The notes under the pieces are model-generated. The model had not been told where the DNA came from. It did no database searches and worked only from the letters and a program-made list of their open reading frames with translations. 64,000 bases of DNA from an uncultured Bacteroidaceae bacterium (lineage in GTDB: Bacteria > Bacteroidota > Bacteroidia > Bacteroidales > Bacteroidaceae). Shown one piece after another: positions 8,291 to 18,058 of the stretch; within the stretch, counting starts at the first letter, position 1, and each line of letters starts with the position of its first letter. Made by a program: the position numbers and the translations under genes. The stretch spans positions 1-64,000 of the forward strand of contig CAJOIE010000004.1 in the NCBI GenBank assembly GCA_905234605.1, in the 5' to 3' direction.

Positions 8291-10501
8291 TCACTCCTCG
8301 CGGCGCGGACGGTGCTCGCCGCGCTCGGGACGCTCGCGGCGTTGGCGGGGCGGACGCTCCACGTAGCCTTCGGGCTTGGGCAGGAGCACACGGCGGGAGA
8401 GCTTGTACTTGCCTGTCTTGGGGTCTATGTCGAGGAGCTTCACGGTGAGCTTGTCGCCTTCCTTGAGGCCGGCTTCCTCCACGGTCTCGAGACGTTTCCA
8501 GTCGATCTCGGAGATATGGAGCAAGCCGTCCTTGCCCGGCATGAACTCCACGAAGCAGCCGTAGGGCATGATGCTGCGCACGGTGCCTTCGTAGACTTCG
8601 CCCACCTCGGGCACGGCCACGATGGCGCGTATCTTGGCCAGTGCGGCATCGATGCTCTCCTTGTTGGGGCCTGACACCTGCACCTTGCCCACGCCGTCTT
8701 CCTCGTCGATGGTGATGGTGGCTCCGGTGTCTTCCTGCATGCCTTGTATGATTTTGCCGCCGGGGCCGATGACGGCGCCGATGAACTCCTTGGGTATGAT
8801 GATCTGCTCTATGCGCGGCACGTGTGGCTTGAGCTCGGCGCGTGGCTCTGGCATGCACTCGAGTATCTTGCCGAGGATGTGCTCGCGTGCCTGCTTGGCC
8901 TGCATGAGGGCGCGCTCGAGTATCTCGTAGGAGAGGCCGTCGCACTTGATGTCCATCTGCGTGGCTGTGAGGCCGTCGCGGGTGCCGGTGGTCTTGAAGT
9001 CCATGTCGCCGAGGTGGTCCTCATCGCCGAGTATGTCGGAGAGCACTGCGTACTTGTCTTCGCCAGGGTTCTTGATGAGGCCCATGGCGATGCCGCTCAC
9101 GGGCTTTGCTATGGGCACGCCGGCGTCCATGAGCGCGAGTGTGCCGGCGCACACGGTGGCCATGGAGCTGGAGCCATTGCTCTCGAGTATGTCGCTGACG
9201 ACACGCACCGTGTAGGGGTAGTCGGCGGGTATCTGACCTTTGAGGGCTCGCCATGCCAGGTGTCCGTGGCCTATCTCGCGGCGGCCTACGCCGCGCTGTG
9301 CCTTGGCTTCGCCTGTGGAGAATGGCGGGAAGTTGTAGTGGAGCAGGAAGCGCATGTAGCTGCGGTCGAGCACGTCGTCCACGAGCTTCTCGTCGAGCTT
9401 GGTGCCGAGGGTCACCGTGGAGAGCGACTGTGTCTCGCCGCGGGTGAAGATGCTGCTGCCGTGAGGGCCGGGCAGGGGGCTCACCTCGCACCAGATGGGG
9501 CGTATGTCGGTGGTGCCGCGGCCGTCGAGGCGTATGCCTTCGTCGAGGATGCAGCGGCGCATGGCGTCGCGCTCCACGTCGTGGTAGTAGCGGTCGATGA
9601 GGGTGTTCTTCTCCTCGAGGACGGCGGCGTCGAGGTCGGCGTGGGCCTCGGCGTAGCGCACCTTGAAGTCCTCGCGCACCTGCTCGAAGGCTTCGGCGCG
9701 GGCGTGCTTCTCGAGGGCCTGCTTGGTGATGTCGTAGGCGGGCTGGTAGCATTCGTCCTTGACCTGCTGGCGCAGCTCCTCGTCGTTGACTTCGTGGCAG
9801 TATTCACGCTTCACGTCCTTGCCCAGCTCCTTGGCGAGCTCCTTCTGGAGGCGGCACATGGGCTTGATGGCTTCGTGGGCTACTTTGAGGGCTTGGAGCA
9901 GGTCTTGCTCCGACACTTCCTTCATCTCGCCTTCCACCATCATGATGTTCTCTTCGGTGGCGCCTACCATGATGTCCATGTCGGCGTTCTTCACTTGCTC
10001 GAAGGTGGGGTCGACGACATATTCTCCGTTGACGCGGGCCACGCGCACTTCGGAGATGGGGCCGTCGAAGGGTATGTCGCTCACGCTGAGTGCTGCCGAG
10101 GCGGCGAAGCCGGCCAGGGCGTCGGGCATGTCGATGCCGTCGGCCGAGTAGAGGTTGACGTTGACGTATACCTCAGCGTGGTAGTTGCTTGGGAAGAGGG
10201 GGCGCAGTGCGCGGTCCACGAGGCGGCATGTGAGTATCTCGTCGTCGTTGGCCTTGCCTTCGCGCTTGGTGAAGCCGCCGGGGAAGCGTCCTGCGGCGGC
10301 GTATTTCTCGCGGTACTCTACTTGCAGTGGCATGAAGTCGGTGCCGGGCACGGCGTCCTTAGCCGCGCACACGGTGGCCAGCAGCATGGTGTTGCCCAGA
10401 CGCAACATCACACTGCCGTCGGCCTGTTTGGCCAGCTTGCCGGTCTCGATGCTGATCTCGCGACCGTCGGGCAGCTGAACTGTCTTGGTGATTACGTTCA
10501 T
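8291..10501 (-). CDS. pnp: Polyribonucleotide nucleotidyltransferase (PNPase)
   Basis: PNPase is the trimeric 3'-5' phosphorolytic exoribonuclease of mRNA decay. The 736 residues show the expected order: first RNase PH domain (from [20 protein letters not shown]), an alpha-helical domain, second RNase PH domain with [12 protein letters not shown] and a GMDA-like ALMDAGVP region, a KH domain ([19 protein letters not shown]), and an S1 domain ([20 protein letters not shown]). It ends in an Arg/Glu-rich tail from about residue 705 ([20 protein letters not shown]), which could help RNA or partner binding. It lies alone 201 bp from comF and has its own upstream region. Confidence 0.97.
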   Translation of the reverse strand: MNVITKTVQLPDGREISIETGKLAKQADGSVMLRLGNTMLLATVCAAKDAVPGTDFMPLQVEYREKYAAAGRFPGGFTKREGKANDDEILTCRLVDRALRPLFPSNYHAEVYVNVNLYSADGIDMPDALAGFAASAALSVSDIPFDGPISEVRVARVNGEYVVDPTFEQVKNADMDIMVGATEENIMMVEGEMKEVSEQDLLQALKVAHEAIKPMCRLQKELAKELGKDVKREYCHEVNDEELRQQVKDECYQPAYDITKQALEKHARAEAFEQVREDFKVRYAEAHADLDAAVLEEKNTLIDRYYHDVERDAMRRCILDEGIRLDGRGTTDIRPIWCEVSPLPGPHGSSIFTRGETQSLSTVTLGTKLDEKLVDDVLDRSYMRFLLHYNFPPFSTGEAKAQRGVGRREIGHGHLAWRALKGQIPADYPYTVRVVSDILESNGSSSMATVCAGTLALMDAGVPIAKPVSGIAMGLIKNPGEDKYAVLSDILGDEDHLGDMDFKTTGTRDGLTATQMDIKCDGLSYEILERALMQAKQAREHILGKILECMPEPRAELKPHVPRIEQIIIPKEFIGAVIGPGGKIIQGMQEDTGATITIDEEDGVGKVQVSGPNKESIDAALAKIRAIVAVPEVGEVYEGTVRSIMPYGCFVEFMPGKDGLLHISEIDWKRLETVEEAGLKEGDKLTVKLLDIDPKTGKYKLSRRVLLPKPEGYVERPPRQRRERPERGEHRPRREE

Positions 10502-10703
10502 CTTGGTGTCTTTGGGGTGTCTTAGAAATGTTGTCTATGCAAAAATCGCGTAAATGTAGTGCATAAATATGTGTGTGAGCGCTGGTGCGGGGTCTTTTTA
10601 TGCTTTTTTAAGTGTAGTGTCCTTGTTTTTACCTTGCTGTGCTGTTGCCGTGTGTGTTTCAGGGTGTTGCATTTGGCGCGGTGTCGGCTGGTGGCGGCTG
10701 CGT
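10502..10703. other. Intergenic region between comF and pnp, AT-richer than its surroundings
   Basis: About 200 bp without a credible gene. It holds T-runs near 10596-10609 and 10625-10630. It must contain the pnp promoter and leader on the minus strand, but I see no exact TAnnTTTG match, and the short plus-strand frames here have no signs of coding. Confidence 0.4.
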
Positions 10704-11381
10704 TCATGCGGTGCAGGCGAGCACGAAACACGATATTGCCACGTCGGGCACGGCGAGCAGGGGCTTGATGGCGGCTGTCATGGTGGCTCCCGTGGTGAGC
10801 ACGTCGTCGACGAGCATCACGTGGCAGCCGCCGACGCAGGCCCCGGGCATCAGCGCAAACGCGCCCTCCACGTTGGATATGCGGTCCTCGCCGGTGAAGA
10901 GAGTCTGCGTCGTGGTGTCGCGCACGCGGCACAGCACGTCGGTGCGCATCCCGATGCCGAGCTCACGGCTCATGCCTGCGGCGATGGCCTCGGCCTGGTT
11001 GAAGCCGCGTTGGCGGCGGCGCGAGGGTGTCAGAGGCAAGGGCACAAGGACGTCCACGCCGCGGAAGAGGCCGCTGTCGCGCAGTGTGCAGGCTGCCATG
11101 CGACCCAGCCACACTCCCAGTTCCTGCCGGCGGCGGTATTTGAGGCTGTGCACTATGGCTGCCACGCGGCCGTAGCGCTGGTAGGTGGTGAAGGCTCCGG
11201 CGTGGCGCATGGCCTCGTGGGTGCCGAGGCGTGACAGGCGCACGCTGTCCTGCCAGTCGGCGGGATGGCGCGACTGGCTCAGCATCACCACACACTCTGC
11301 GCACAGCCACTGCTCGCACGCTGTGAGCGGAGTGCCGCAGGCGCAGCAGAGGCGTGGGTGCAGGAGGTCGAGCAGTGACAT
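10704..11381 (-). CDS. comF: ComF-family phosphoribosyltransferase-like protein
   Basis: ComF proteins are cytoplasmic and linked in other bacteria to DNA uptake or processing; their exact reaction is unsettled. The 225-residue product has an N-terminal zinc-finger-like region (CCACGTPLTACEQWLCAEC), the family core PLPLTPSRRRQRGFNQAEAIA, and a PRPP-binding loop in VMLVDDVLTTGATMTAA. ATG 11381 (MSLLDLLHPRLCCACG) was chosen because homologues begin close to the first zinc cluster. The longer frame upstream only translates the repeat array and tRNA terminator. The repeat array at 11394-11519 sits 13 bp before the start codon. Confidence 0.93.
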   Translation of the reverse strand: MSLLDLLHPRLCCACGTPLTACEQWLCAECVVMLSQSRHPADWQDSVRLSRLGTHEAMRHAGAFTTYQRYGRVAAIVHSLKYRRRQELGVWLGRMAACTLRDSGLFRGVDVLVPLPLTPSRRRQRGFNQAEAIAAGMSRELGIGMRTDVLCRVRDTTTQTLFTGEDRISNVEGAFALMPGACVGGCHVMLVDDVLTTGATMTAAIKPLLAVPDVAISCFVLACTA

Positions 11382-11393
11382 GGAGGCTTCGGT

Positions 11394-11519
11394 GTTGGTG
11401 CAGGGTGTGTGGTGTTCACCGTGCAGGGTGTGCGGCTTTGAGGGTGCAGGGAGATGGCCTTGAGGGTGCATGGTGTGCGTTGTCACCGTGCAGGGTGCTG
11501 TCAGGCACCCTGGCGTGCC
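11394..11519. repeat. TGCA-centred 14-bp repeat array A, 5 units plus a decayed sixth
   Basis: Units start at 11394, 11417, 11440, 11462 and 11484 (spacing 23, 23, 22, 22). They read GTTGGTGCAGGGTG, CACCGTGCAGGGTG, GAGGGTGCAGGGAG, GAGGGTGCATGGTG and CACCGTGCAGGGTG. All carry TGCA at positions 6-9, and spacers of 8-9 bp differ in sequence. A decayed unit with a CACCC left half follows at 11506. The array fills the space between the comF start and the tRNA-Pro terminator. Confidence 0.85.
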
Positions 11520-11526
11520 AACTGAG

Positions 11527-11561
11527 AAAGGCTGCCTGCTGACATTCAGCAAGCAGCCTTT
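11527..11561 (-). terminator. Rho-independent terminator after tRNA-Pro
   Basis: A 16-bp stem, AAAGGCTGCCTGCTGA against TCAGCAAGCAGCCTTT with one wobble or mismatch, closes over a 3-nt loop. It lies 9 bp past the 3' end of the tRNA on the minus strand. It is nearly symmetric and ends in AAA/TTT, so it could work weakly in both directions. Confidence 0.75.
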
Positions 11562-11570
11562 CGATGGTAG

Positions 11571-11645
11571 TCGGGATGACAAGATTCGAACTTGCGACCC
11601 CACGCCCCCCAGACGCGTACTCTAACCGGGCTGAGCTACATCCCG
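11571..11645 (-). tRNA. tRNA-Pro (anticodon GGG)
   Basis: The minus strand folds as a full cloverleaf. It has a perfect 7-bp acceptor stem (CGGGATG with CATCCCG), a D arm GCTCAGCCCGGTTAGAGT, an anticodon loop CTGGGGG with U33 and anticodon GGG on a stem with two G-U pairs, and a T arm with TTCGAAT. The discriminator base is A and the 3' CCA is not encoded. An alternative fold giving anticodon UGG would need C at position 33 and a G-G mismatch, so GGG is preferred. Confidence 0.9.
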
Positions 11646-11696
11646 CTACAAGGGTACAAACAGGGTGGAGGCGCGCCTCCCTCCGATTTGCGGATG

Positions 11697-11704
11697 CAAA
11701 GGTA
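11697..11704 (-). promoter_or_regulatory. -7 box for tRNA-Pro
   Basis: Minus strand TACCTTTG, 51 bp before the first tRNA base, a full match to TAnnTTTG. Confidence 0.6.
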
Positions 11705-11736
11705 TGTCATTTCTTGGTTACGTGCAAGGCTTTGCC

Positions 11737-11744
11737 TACTTTTG
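11737..11744 (+). promoter_or_regulatory. -7 box for aroA
   Basis: TACTTTTG (TAnnTTTG) 59 bp before the aroA ATG, with a TTG at about 11714-11716 in the -33 position. It is back-to-back with the tRNA-Pro promoter about 33 bp away. Confidence 0.6.
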
Positions 11745-11803
11745 TCCCAAAATATGTAGCACGAAGTGCACCCTGCCGGTGTCTTCTCATGTGTCGCACT
11801 GTC

Positions 11804-13084
11804 ATGACATACAGAATAGTCAAGCCCTACAATCTCACTGCCGACGTGGTGCTGCCGGCAAGCAAGAGCATCAGCAACCGCGCCCTGGCGCTGTCGCTGC
11901 TCAGCGGCACGCCGACCGCATGCCTGAGCAACCTGTCGGCATGCGACGACACGGCTGTGATGCTGCGTGCGATGAGCCTGCCCGAAAAGGTCGACATCGG
12001 TGCCGCCGGCACGTCGATGCGTTTCCTCACGGTCATCATGAGCCTGAGCCCCGGACGCCGCCTGCTCACAGGGTCGGCACGCATGTGCCAGAGGCCCATA
12101 GGCGTGCTCGTGGATGCCCTGCGGCAGCTCGGTGCCGACATTGCCTACGTGGGGCGCGAAGGTTTCCCGCCCTTGGTGATACGCGGACGCGCGCTGCACG
12201 GAGGCATGCTGGACATCAGCGGCAGCGTGAGCTCGCAGTATGTATCGGCACTGCTCATGATAGGCCCGTGCCTCGGCGGGGGCCTGCGCCTGCACCTGAC
12301 AGGCGACGTGGTGAGCCGCCCCTACATCGACATGACCCTGGCCATGATGAGCCGCTTCGGTGCCGACGCCCGATGGGCAGACGAGGCCACCATCGTCGTG
12401 GCCCCGAAGGCCTACGTTGCCGGAGGACCCTATCATGTGGAGAGCGACTGGAGCGCAGCCTCATACTGGTATGAGATGATGCTCCTGAGCGACAATCCCG
12501 GCGAGACATGCACGCTGCATGGGCTCACGGAGCACAGCCTGCAGGGCGACAGCACCGTGGCCGCGCTCTTCGCACAGCTCTCGGTGCAGACACTATTTGC
12601 ATCGCAAGGCTCCGACGTGCCCAAGGTGCATCTCATGCGGCGCGGGGATGTGGCGTCGCCCTTCGTGGCCGACATGGTGCGCACGCCCGACCTGGCACAG
12701 ACCTTCGCCGTGGCATGCGCCCTGAAGGACATCCCCTTCCGCCTCAGCGGACTGCACAGCCTGCGCATCAAGGAGACAGACCGCATAGCCGCCCTGAGCA
12801 CAGAGCTCGCCAAGCTGGGCGTGCAGGTGGAGGTGGAAGGCGACGACGTGATGCACTGGCCGGGTGCTGCCGCGCAGCGGCGGGGCTCCGTGCCTTATCT
12901 GCGGCCGCTGCCTGACACCGCCATAGCCACCTACGACGACCACCGCATGGCAATGGCATTCGCGCCGGCGGCACTCGTGCTGGGCAGCATCGACATAGAG
13001 CACCCAGAAGTGGTGAGCAAGTCCTACCCGACGTTCTGGGACGACCTTGTATACGCTGGATTCGAAATAACCACTATTGTCTGA
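11804..13084 (+). CDS. aroA: 3-phosphoshikimate 1-carboxyvinyltransferase (EPSP synthase)
   Basis: EPSP synthase joins phosphoenolpyruvate to shikimate-3-phosphate in aromatic amino-acid synthesis and is the target of glyphosate. The 426 residues contain the N-terminal LPASKSISNRALAL (conserved lysine and arginine), GAAGTSMRFL, SVSSQYVSALLM, and the C-terminal LRIKETDRIAALSTELAKLG motif, plus TYDDHRMAMAFA. Length is normal. ATG 11804 (MTYRIVKPYN) was chosen by the usual N-terminus; the frame runs upstream across the tRNA but that part is not protein-like. It ends by overlapping the next gene as TGATG. Confidence 0.96.
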   Translation: MTYRIVKPYNLTADVVLPASKSISNRALALSLLSGTPTACLSNLSACDDTAVMLRAMSLPEKVDIGAAGTSMRFLTVIMSLSPGRRLLTGSARMCQRPIGVLVDALRQLGADIAYVGREGFPPLVIRGRALHGGMLDISGSVSSQYVSALLMIGPCLGGGLRLHLTGDVVSRPYIDMTLAMMSRFGADARWADEATIVVAPKAYVAGGPYHVESDWSAASYWYEMMLLSDNPGETCTLHGLTEHSLQGDSTVAALFAQLSVQTLFASQGSDVPKVHLMRRGDVASPFVADMVRTPDLAQTFAVACALKDIPFRLSGLHSLRIKETDRIAALSTELAKLGVQVEVEGDDVMHWPGAAAQRRGSVPYLRPLPDTAIATYDDHRMAMAFAPAALVLGSIDIEHPEVVSKSYPTFWDDLVYAGFEITTIV

Positions 13085-13383
13085 TGCCTATGGCCGACGA
13101 ATTCGTATGCTGCGGCCTGCACGCCGTATGTGAGCGCGACGCCATGCGTCAGGCCGAGGCCGCACAGCCCGACTACTTCGACGACGAGGAGCTCGACGTC
13201 TACCGTGGCCGCGCCGCCGATGCCTACACCGACGCCGAGGCCGACGAGTTCCGCGACGTGCTCTACACCATGCTCGAGGCCGAGGTGCCCGAGTGGCTCC
13301 TCAGCCTGCAGCACCGTGGCGTGGAGCTCCCCGACAGCGTGCGCGCCGAAGCCATGCAGATGGCGGCACAGGCTGCTGTGTAG
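13084..13383 (+). CDS. Small conserved acidic protein downstream of aroA
   Basis: A 99-residue product of unknown function, rich in Asp and Glu (DEELDVY, DAEADEFRDVLYTMLEAEVPEW), with no signal peptide and two N-terminal cysteines (VCCGL). Proteins of this kind are found next to aroA and the sprE gene in Bacteroidales. The start overlaps the aroA stop by one base (TGATG), a strong sign of translational coupling. Cytoplasmic location is inferred from the lack of hydrophobic segments. I do not recognise a fold. Confidence 0.75.
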   Translation: MPMADEFVCCGLHAVCERDAMRQAEAAQPDYFDDEELDVYRGRAADAYTDAEADEFRDVLYTMLEAEVPEWLLSLQHRGVELPDSVRAEAMQMAAQAAV

Positions 13384-13481
13384 ACACTGCCGCCACACAA
13401 TAAACGGCTGCCGCTGCACGTTATACTACACGGCAACACCGAATGCCTGCACATCGACAACACATAGCCTCCATATAATTA

Positions 13482-16394
13482 ATGTATCGCGCGCGCAAGC
13501 TACCATACCTGCTCTTCATGCTCTGCATAGCTGCCATCACAGGCTGCTCCACGCAGAAGAACACGCCTGGCAGCCGCTTCTATCACAGCACCACAGCCCG
13601 CTTCAACACACTCTACAACGGGCAGGTAGCATTTGATGAAGGCGTGGAGGCACAGCAGCAAGGCCATGTGGACAACTACACGGAGCTGCTGCCCATGTTC
13701 ATCGTGGCCGACCACCGCACGGCAGCCCTCGGCAAGAGCAGCTTCGAGACAGCGATAGAGAAATGCGAGAAGGCCATTAAGCTGCACAGCATCAAGAAGA
13801 AGCCCAAGAAACCGCAGGGCAGGATGAGCGACAAACAACGCGCCTACTTCGCACGCAACGAGTTCAACCCCTACCTGCGCCACGCCTGGCTCCTCTTCGC
13901 CGACGCCCAGTTCCACAAAGGCGACTTCATCGAGGCCGCCACCACCTACAGCTACATCCTGCGCCTCTATGCAGGACAGCCCGATGTGGCCAGCGTGGCA
14001 CGGGCGCGCCTAGCACGCTGCTATGTGCTGCTCGACTGGCCCTACGATGCCGAGGACGTGCTCGCAAAGGTGAGCCGCGACAGCATCACCGCCCGCGGAC
14101 AGAGAGAGCTCGATGCCACACGCGCGGCTTATCTCATAGCCACAGGTCAGTACGCCGACGCCATCGAGCCACTGCGCCTCACAGCGCGGCGGGCAAAAGG
14201 GAGGCAGCAGCGGGCACGCCTCTACTACCTGCTCGGACAGCTGTGCCAGCAGGCCGGACACACGCAGGAAGCCTACCGCGCACTGCGCAAATGCGTGCGT
14301 CTCAATCCGCCCTACGAGCTCGCCTTCAACGCCCGCATCATGCAGACCGAGGTGATGGCGGCCGGACAAGGGCGCACCATGATACGCCGCCTCAAGCGCA
14401 TGGCACACAACCCTAACAACGCCAACTACCTCGACCGCATATACTATGCCATAGGCAACATACACATGGCCGAGGCTGACACCATGCAAGCCATATACGC
14501 ATGGCGCAAAGGCATCGAGGAGAGCACCCAGAACGGCTTTGCCAAGGCCGTGGTGCTCGAACATCTGGGCGAACTGCACTGGCAGCGCGAGGACTACATC
14601 GAGGCTACCGACTGCTACAGCCAGCTCGCACAGATGCTCGACAAGGAGCACGACCACTACGAGCTGGCACAGTGGCGCAGCCGTGTGCTCACCGAACTCG
14701 AACCTCACCTCTCGGCAGTGAAGCTCCAGGACAGTCTGCAAGCCCTGGCCCGCATGCCCGAAAGCGAATATCTGGCAGCCATCGACCGCGTCATTGCCGA
14801 GCTCAAGCGCAAGGAGCGCGAGGCCGAGCGCCGTGCCGAGGCACAAGGCATCACGGCAGCTGCCACAGCCGCCGCTGCGGCTGCCGCCAAACCCGCCGCA
14901 CAGGCTGCTGCCGGAGCACAGAGGGGCACGCAGCAGACAACGTTCTACTTCTACAACGCACAGACCGTGCAGCAAGGCAAGCAGGCCTTCCAGAAGCATT
15001 GGGGCAACCGTCCCAATGAGGACAACTGGCGACGCAGCAGCAAGGCACAGCAGGATGCCGACGGCGGCTATGAGGCATACGACTATGCCGCCGAGGACTC
15101 GCTCATGCAGGCTGATATGGAGATGGCCGACGAACTCAGCGAGGAGGAACAGCGCATAGCCGACTCGCTGGCCAACGACCCACACCACCGCGAGTTCTAC
15201 CTCGCACAGATACCATTCACAGAGGAGCAGGTGGAAGCCTCCAACCAGCTCATCCGCGACGGGCTGTACCACGGCGGTGTGCTACTCATGGAGCGAGTGG
15301 GCAACTACACCCTGGCCGAGCGCACCCTCGACACACTGCTCGTGCGCTTCCCTGCCTTCGAGCATCGCGACGACGTCTACTACCACCTCTTCCTGCTGGC
15401 CCTGCGGCGTGGCGACGACACGGCCATGCAGACCCACATGCAGGTGCTCCGCGACAGCTTCCCCGACAGTGAGCTGACACGCACCGTGACTCATCCGCGC
15501 TTCCTTGAATATGCAGCCCGCGGGCGTCACATCGAGGACTCGCTCTATGCCACTGCCTACGATGCCTACCGCCGCAACGACTATGCCGAGGTGCAGCGTC
15601 TGGCGGCCATCTCAGATGCCGACTTCCCCGACGGCGCCCACCGTGCCAAGATGCTCTTCGTGCGTGCCATGAGCTCGCTCTATGGAGGGGAGCGCGACAC
15701 GTTCCTCGTGCAACTGCGCGAGGTGGTGCAGCGCTACTCCAAGGACGAGGTGGCCGAGCTGGCCGCCGCCATGGTGAAAGGACTGGAGGAGGGCAGGCTC
15801 TTGGCGTCGGAACAGTGGGACGCCAGCGACATCTGGAGCCGCCGCGGCGTGGCTCTCGCTGCTGACAGCACGGCTGCCGACACCCTCGTGGCCGACGTGC
15901 TCGTGCCATACGTGTTCGTGCTGGCCTACCCCACGGGCGAGGTGGACGAGGACCAACTGCTCTTCGAGATGGCACGCTACAACTTTACCTCCTTCGTGGC
16001 GCGACGCTTCGACATCGAGATAGCGCAGAGCGGCACCATAAGCCAGCTGCGCGTGAGCGGCTTCGCCACATACGACGAGGTGCATGCCTACGCCCAGCTG
16101 CTTTATGCCGATGCCCACATGCGCCAGAGGCTCGAGGGCATCCGCGCGCTGCTCATCAGTCAGGACAACCTCAGGCTGTTGGGCACACGCTACAGCTACG
16201 ACGAATATGCCGAGTTCTACGAGGCCGAGCTGTCTACACGTGCACTGCCGGAAGAGGGCCTCTCGGACGAGCCCGACGTGGAGCCCGTCGACCCCGACGA
16301 CCTGCCCCTCGACGGCGACGACGGCACGCCGGCCGCCGGCGAGGACAATGGTGCCGTGCCACCACCTGCCGATGACGACGACTGGCTCTGGTGA
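13482..16394 (+). CDS. porW: T9SS-associated TPR lipoprotein, SprE/PorW type
   Basis: SprE/PorW proteins are outer-membrane-associated lipoproteins with TPR repeats needed for the type IX secretion system. This 970-residue version has a lipobox ending at Cys22 (IAAITGC). An early family block, NTPGSRFYHSTTARFNTLYNGQVAFDEG, is followed by tandem TPR-like helices (for example QRARLYYLLGQLCQQAGHTQEAYRALRKCV). A low-complexity Ala-rich linker lies at about residues 455-485, further helical repeats follow, and the tail is very acidic (ending PPPADDDDWLW). It is longer than the roughly 600 residues of the Porphyromonas PorW. It sits 18 bp before porX, an order that supports the T9SS reading. Confidence 0.85.
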   Translation: MYRARKLPYLLFMLCIAAITGCSTQKNTPGSRFYHSTTARFNTLYNGQVAFDEGVEAQQQGHVDNYTELLPMFIVADHRTAALGKSSFETAIEKCEKAIKLHSIKKKPKKPQGRMSDKQRAYFARNEFNPYLRHAWLLFADAQFHKGDFIEAATTYSYILRLYAGQPDVASVARARLARCYVLLDWPYDAEDVLAKVSRDSITARGQRELDATRAAYLIATGQYADAIEPLRLTARRAKGRQQRARLYYLLGQLCQQAGHTQEAYRALRKCVRLNPPYELAFNARIMQTEVMAAGQGRTMIRRLKRMAHNPNNANYLDRIYYAIGNIHMAEADTMQAIYAWRKGIEESTQNGFAKAVVLEHLGELHWQREDYIEATDCYSQLAQMLDKEHDHYELAQWRSRVLTELEPHLSAVKLQDSLQALARMPESEYLAAIDRVIAELKRKEREAERRAEAQGITAAATAAAAAAAKPAAQAAAGAQRGTQQTTFYFYNAQTVQQGKQAFQKHWGNRPNEDNWRRSSKAQQDADGGYEAYDYAAEDSLMQADMEMADELSEEEQRIADSLANDPHHREFYLAQIPFTEEQVEASNQLIRDGLYHGGVLLMERVGNYTLAERTLDTLLVRFPAFEHRDDVYYHLFLLALRRGDDTAMQTHMQVLRDSFPDSELTRTVTHPRFLEYAARGRHIEDSLYATAYDAYRRNDYAEVQRLAAISDADFPDGAHRAKMLFVRAMSSLYGGERDTFLVQLREVVQRYSKDEVAELAAAMVKGLEEGRLLASEQWDASDIWSRRGVALAADSTAADTLVADVLVPYVFVLAYPTGEVDEDQLLFEMARYNFTSFVARRFDIEIAQSGTISQLRVSGFATYDEVHAYAQLLYADAHMRQRLEGIRALLISQDNLRLLGTRYSYDEYAEFYEAELSTRALPEEGLSDEPDVEPVDPDDLPLDGDDGTPAAGEDNGAVPPPADDDDWLW

Positions 16395-16412
16395 TATATA
16401 ATATTAGATGTC

Positions 16413-17990
16413 ATGACTAACGACCAGACAACCCGTGCCCGCCTGCTCTGGGTGGACGATGAGATAGAACTGCTGGGTGCACACATCATCTTCCTGCAGA
16501 AGAAGGGGTACACCGTGGACACCGCAAGCAACGGGCACGATGCCCTCGACCTCTGCGCTGCCAACGCCTACGACCTCATCCTTTTAGATGAGAACATGCC
16601 GGGCATCAGCGGCTTGGAGACGCTGCAGCGCATCAAGGCTCTGCGGCCGCAGACACCGGTGGTCATGGTGACCAAGAGCGAGGAGGAGGACATCATGGAC
16701 CAGGCCATCGGCAGCCAGATTGCCGACTACCTCATCAAGCCCGTCAACCCGACGCAGATACTCCTCACGCTGAAGAAGAACATACACGGCCGTGAGATTG
16801 TCCAGGAGCATACGCAGACAGCCTACCAACAGGACTTCGGGCGCGTGTCGCTCCTGATAGACGATGCCTCCACGGTGGCCGACTGGATGGACATCTATAG
16901 GCGTCTTGTGGCGTGGGAGCTGCAGCTCTCGGCCACCGACAGTGCCATGCGCGAGATGCTACAGATGCAGAAGACGGAGGCCAACCGTGCCTTTGCACGC
17001 TTCGTGGCCAGGCACTATATGGGCTGGATGCGCGACAGCCAGGCCGAAGGACGCCCTGAGGTGATGAGCACCGACATCTTCAAGCGTCGCGTCTTCCCCC
17101 GCCTGGACAAGGGCGAGAAGGTGCTGCTCATGGTGATAGACAACTTCCGCTTCGACCAGTGGCGGGTGGTCATGGGCGAGCTTGCCGACCTCTTCCACAT
17201 TGATGAGAGCCTCTATATGAGCATCCTGCCCACGGCTACACAGTATGCGCGCAATGCCATCTTCTCGGGGCTCATGCCCAACATCATCGCCGAGATGTTC
17301 CCGCAGCTGTGGGTCGACGAGGACAGCGACGAGGGCAAGAACCTCAACGAGGCTCCGCTCATACAGACACAGCTCGACCGCTACCGCCGCCACGACACGT
17401 TCACCTACGTCAAGGTCAACGACTCGGCGGGTGCCGAGCGCTTGGTGCGTGAGCTGCCCCATCTGTCGAAGTACGACCTGACGGTGTGTGTGGTCAACTT
17501 CATCGACATGCTCTCCCACGCCCGCACCGAGAGCCGCATGGTGCGTGAGCTGGCCAACGACGAGGCCGCCTACCGCAGCATCACCCTCAGTTGGTTCCGT
17601 CATTCGCCCGTCGGGGAGTTGTTCCGCACCCTGGCGCAGACGGACTACCATATCGTGCTCACCACGGACCACGGCAGCATACGCTGTCAGAACCCCATCC
17701 GTGTGAAGGGCGACAAGAACACCAATACCAACCTGCGCTACAAGCTGGGTCGCAATCTGGACTATGACCCCCGCCAGGTGTTCCACATCACCGACCCGCG
17801 CATGGCCCAGCTGCCGTCGCCCAATCTGTCCACGCGCTACATCTTTGCCACCGGCGACGACTTCTTTGCCTACCCCAACAACTATAACCACTATGTCTCC
17901 TTCTACCGCGACACGTTCCAGCATGGGGGCATCTCGATGGAGGAGATGCTCATCCCGCTCATTGAGTTGTCACCCCGCGGCAGGGGCTGA
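16413..17990 (+). CDS. porX: PorX-type response regulator with C-terminal PglZ domain
   Basis: PorX regulates the T9SS and is the partner of the sensor PorY. Its PglZ domain is a zinc-dependent phosphodiesterase in characterised homologues. The 525 residues have a receiver domain with the acidic pair D15-D16, phosphoacceptor D59 in LLDENMPG and K109 in YLIKP. A helical linker follows, then an alkaline-phosphatase-like PglZ domain with VIDNFRFDQWRVV, PTATQYARNAIFSGLMP and TTDHGSIRC, which hold the usual metal ligands. All receiver and metal positions look intact. It follows sprE/porW by 18 bp and precedes tsaE by 68 bp. The sensor PorY is not in the window. Confidence 0.93.
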   Translation: MTNDQTTRARLLWVDDEIELLGAHIIFLQKKGYTVDTASNGHDALDLCAANAYDLILLDENMPGISGLETLQRIKALRPQTPVVMVTKSEEEDIMDQAIGSQIADYLIKPVNPTQILLTLKKNIHGREIVQEHTQTAYQQDFGRVSLLIDDASTVADWMDIYRRLVAWELQLSATDSAMREMLQMQKTEANRAFARFVARHYMGWMRDSQAEGRPEVMSTDIFKRRVFPRLDKGEKVLLMVIDNFRFDQWRVVMGELADLFHIDESLYMSILPTATQYARNAIFSGLMPNIIAEMFPQLWVDEDSDEGKNLNEAPLIQTQLDRYRRHDTFTYVKVNDSAGAERLVRELPHLSKYDLTVCVVNFIDMLSHARTESRMVRELANDEAAYRSITLSWFRHSPVGELFRTLAQTDYHIVLTTDHGSIRCQNPIRVKGDKNTNTNLRYKLGRNLDYDPRQVFHITDPRMAQLPSPNLSTRYIFATGDDFFAYPNNYNHYVSFYRDTFQHGGISMEEMLIPLIELSPRGRG

Positions 17991-18058
17991 ACTGTCGTTG
18001 CCGCGGCCTTGCGGGCTGCTTCTGTTGCTCTCTCCTCACTCTTCATCCTTCACACTGC

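Noticed and set aside
8744..10525. Long plus-strand frame of 593 codons opposite pnp
   Set aside because: It is antisense to a complete PNPase, and its Val/Gly/Ala/His-rich translation has no domain. Such frames are expected opposite GC-rich genes.
10559..10768. Small plus-strand ORF upstream of pnp
   Set aside because: It is rich in Cys and Arg, overlaps the comF 3' end antisense, and has no start signal or family.
11394..11519. Array A as a CRISPR array
   Set aside because: Repeats are 14 bp with 8-9 bp spacers, far too short, and there are no cas genes. The repeat units also vary in their half-sites.
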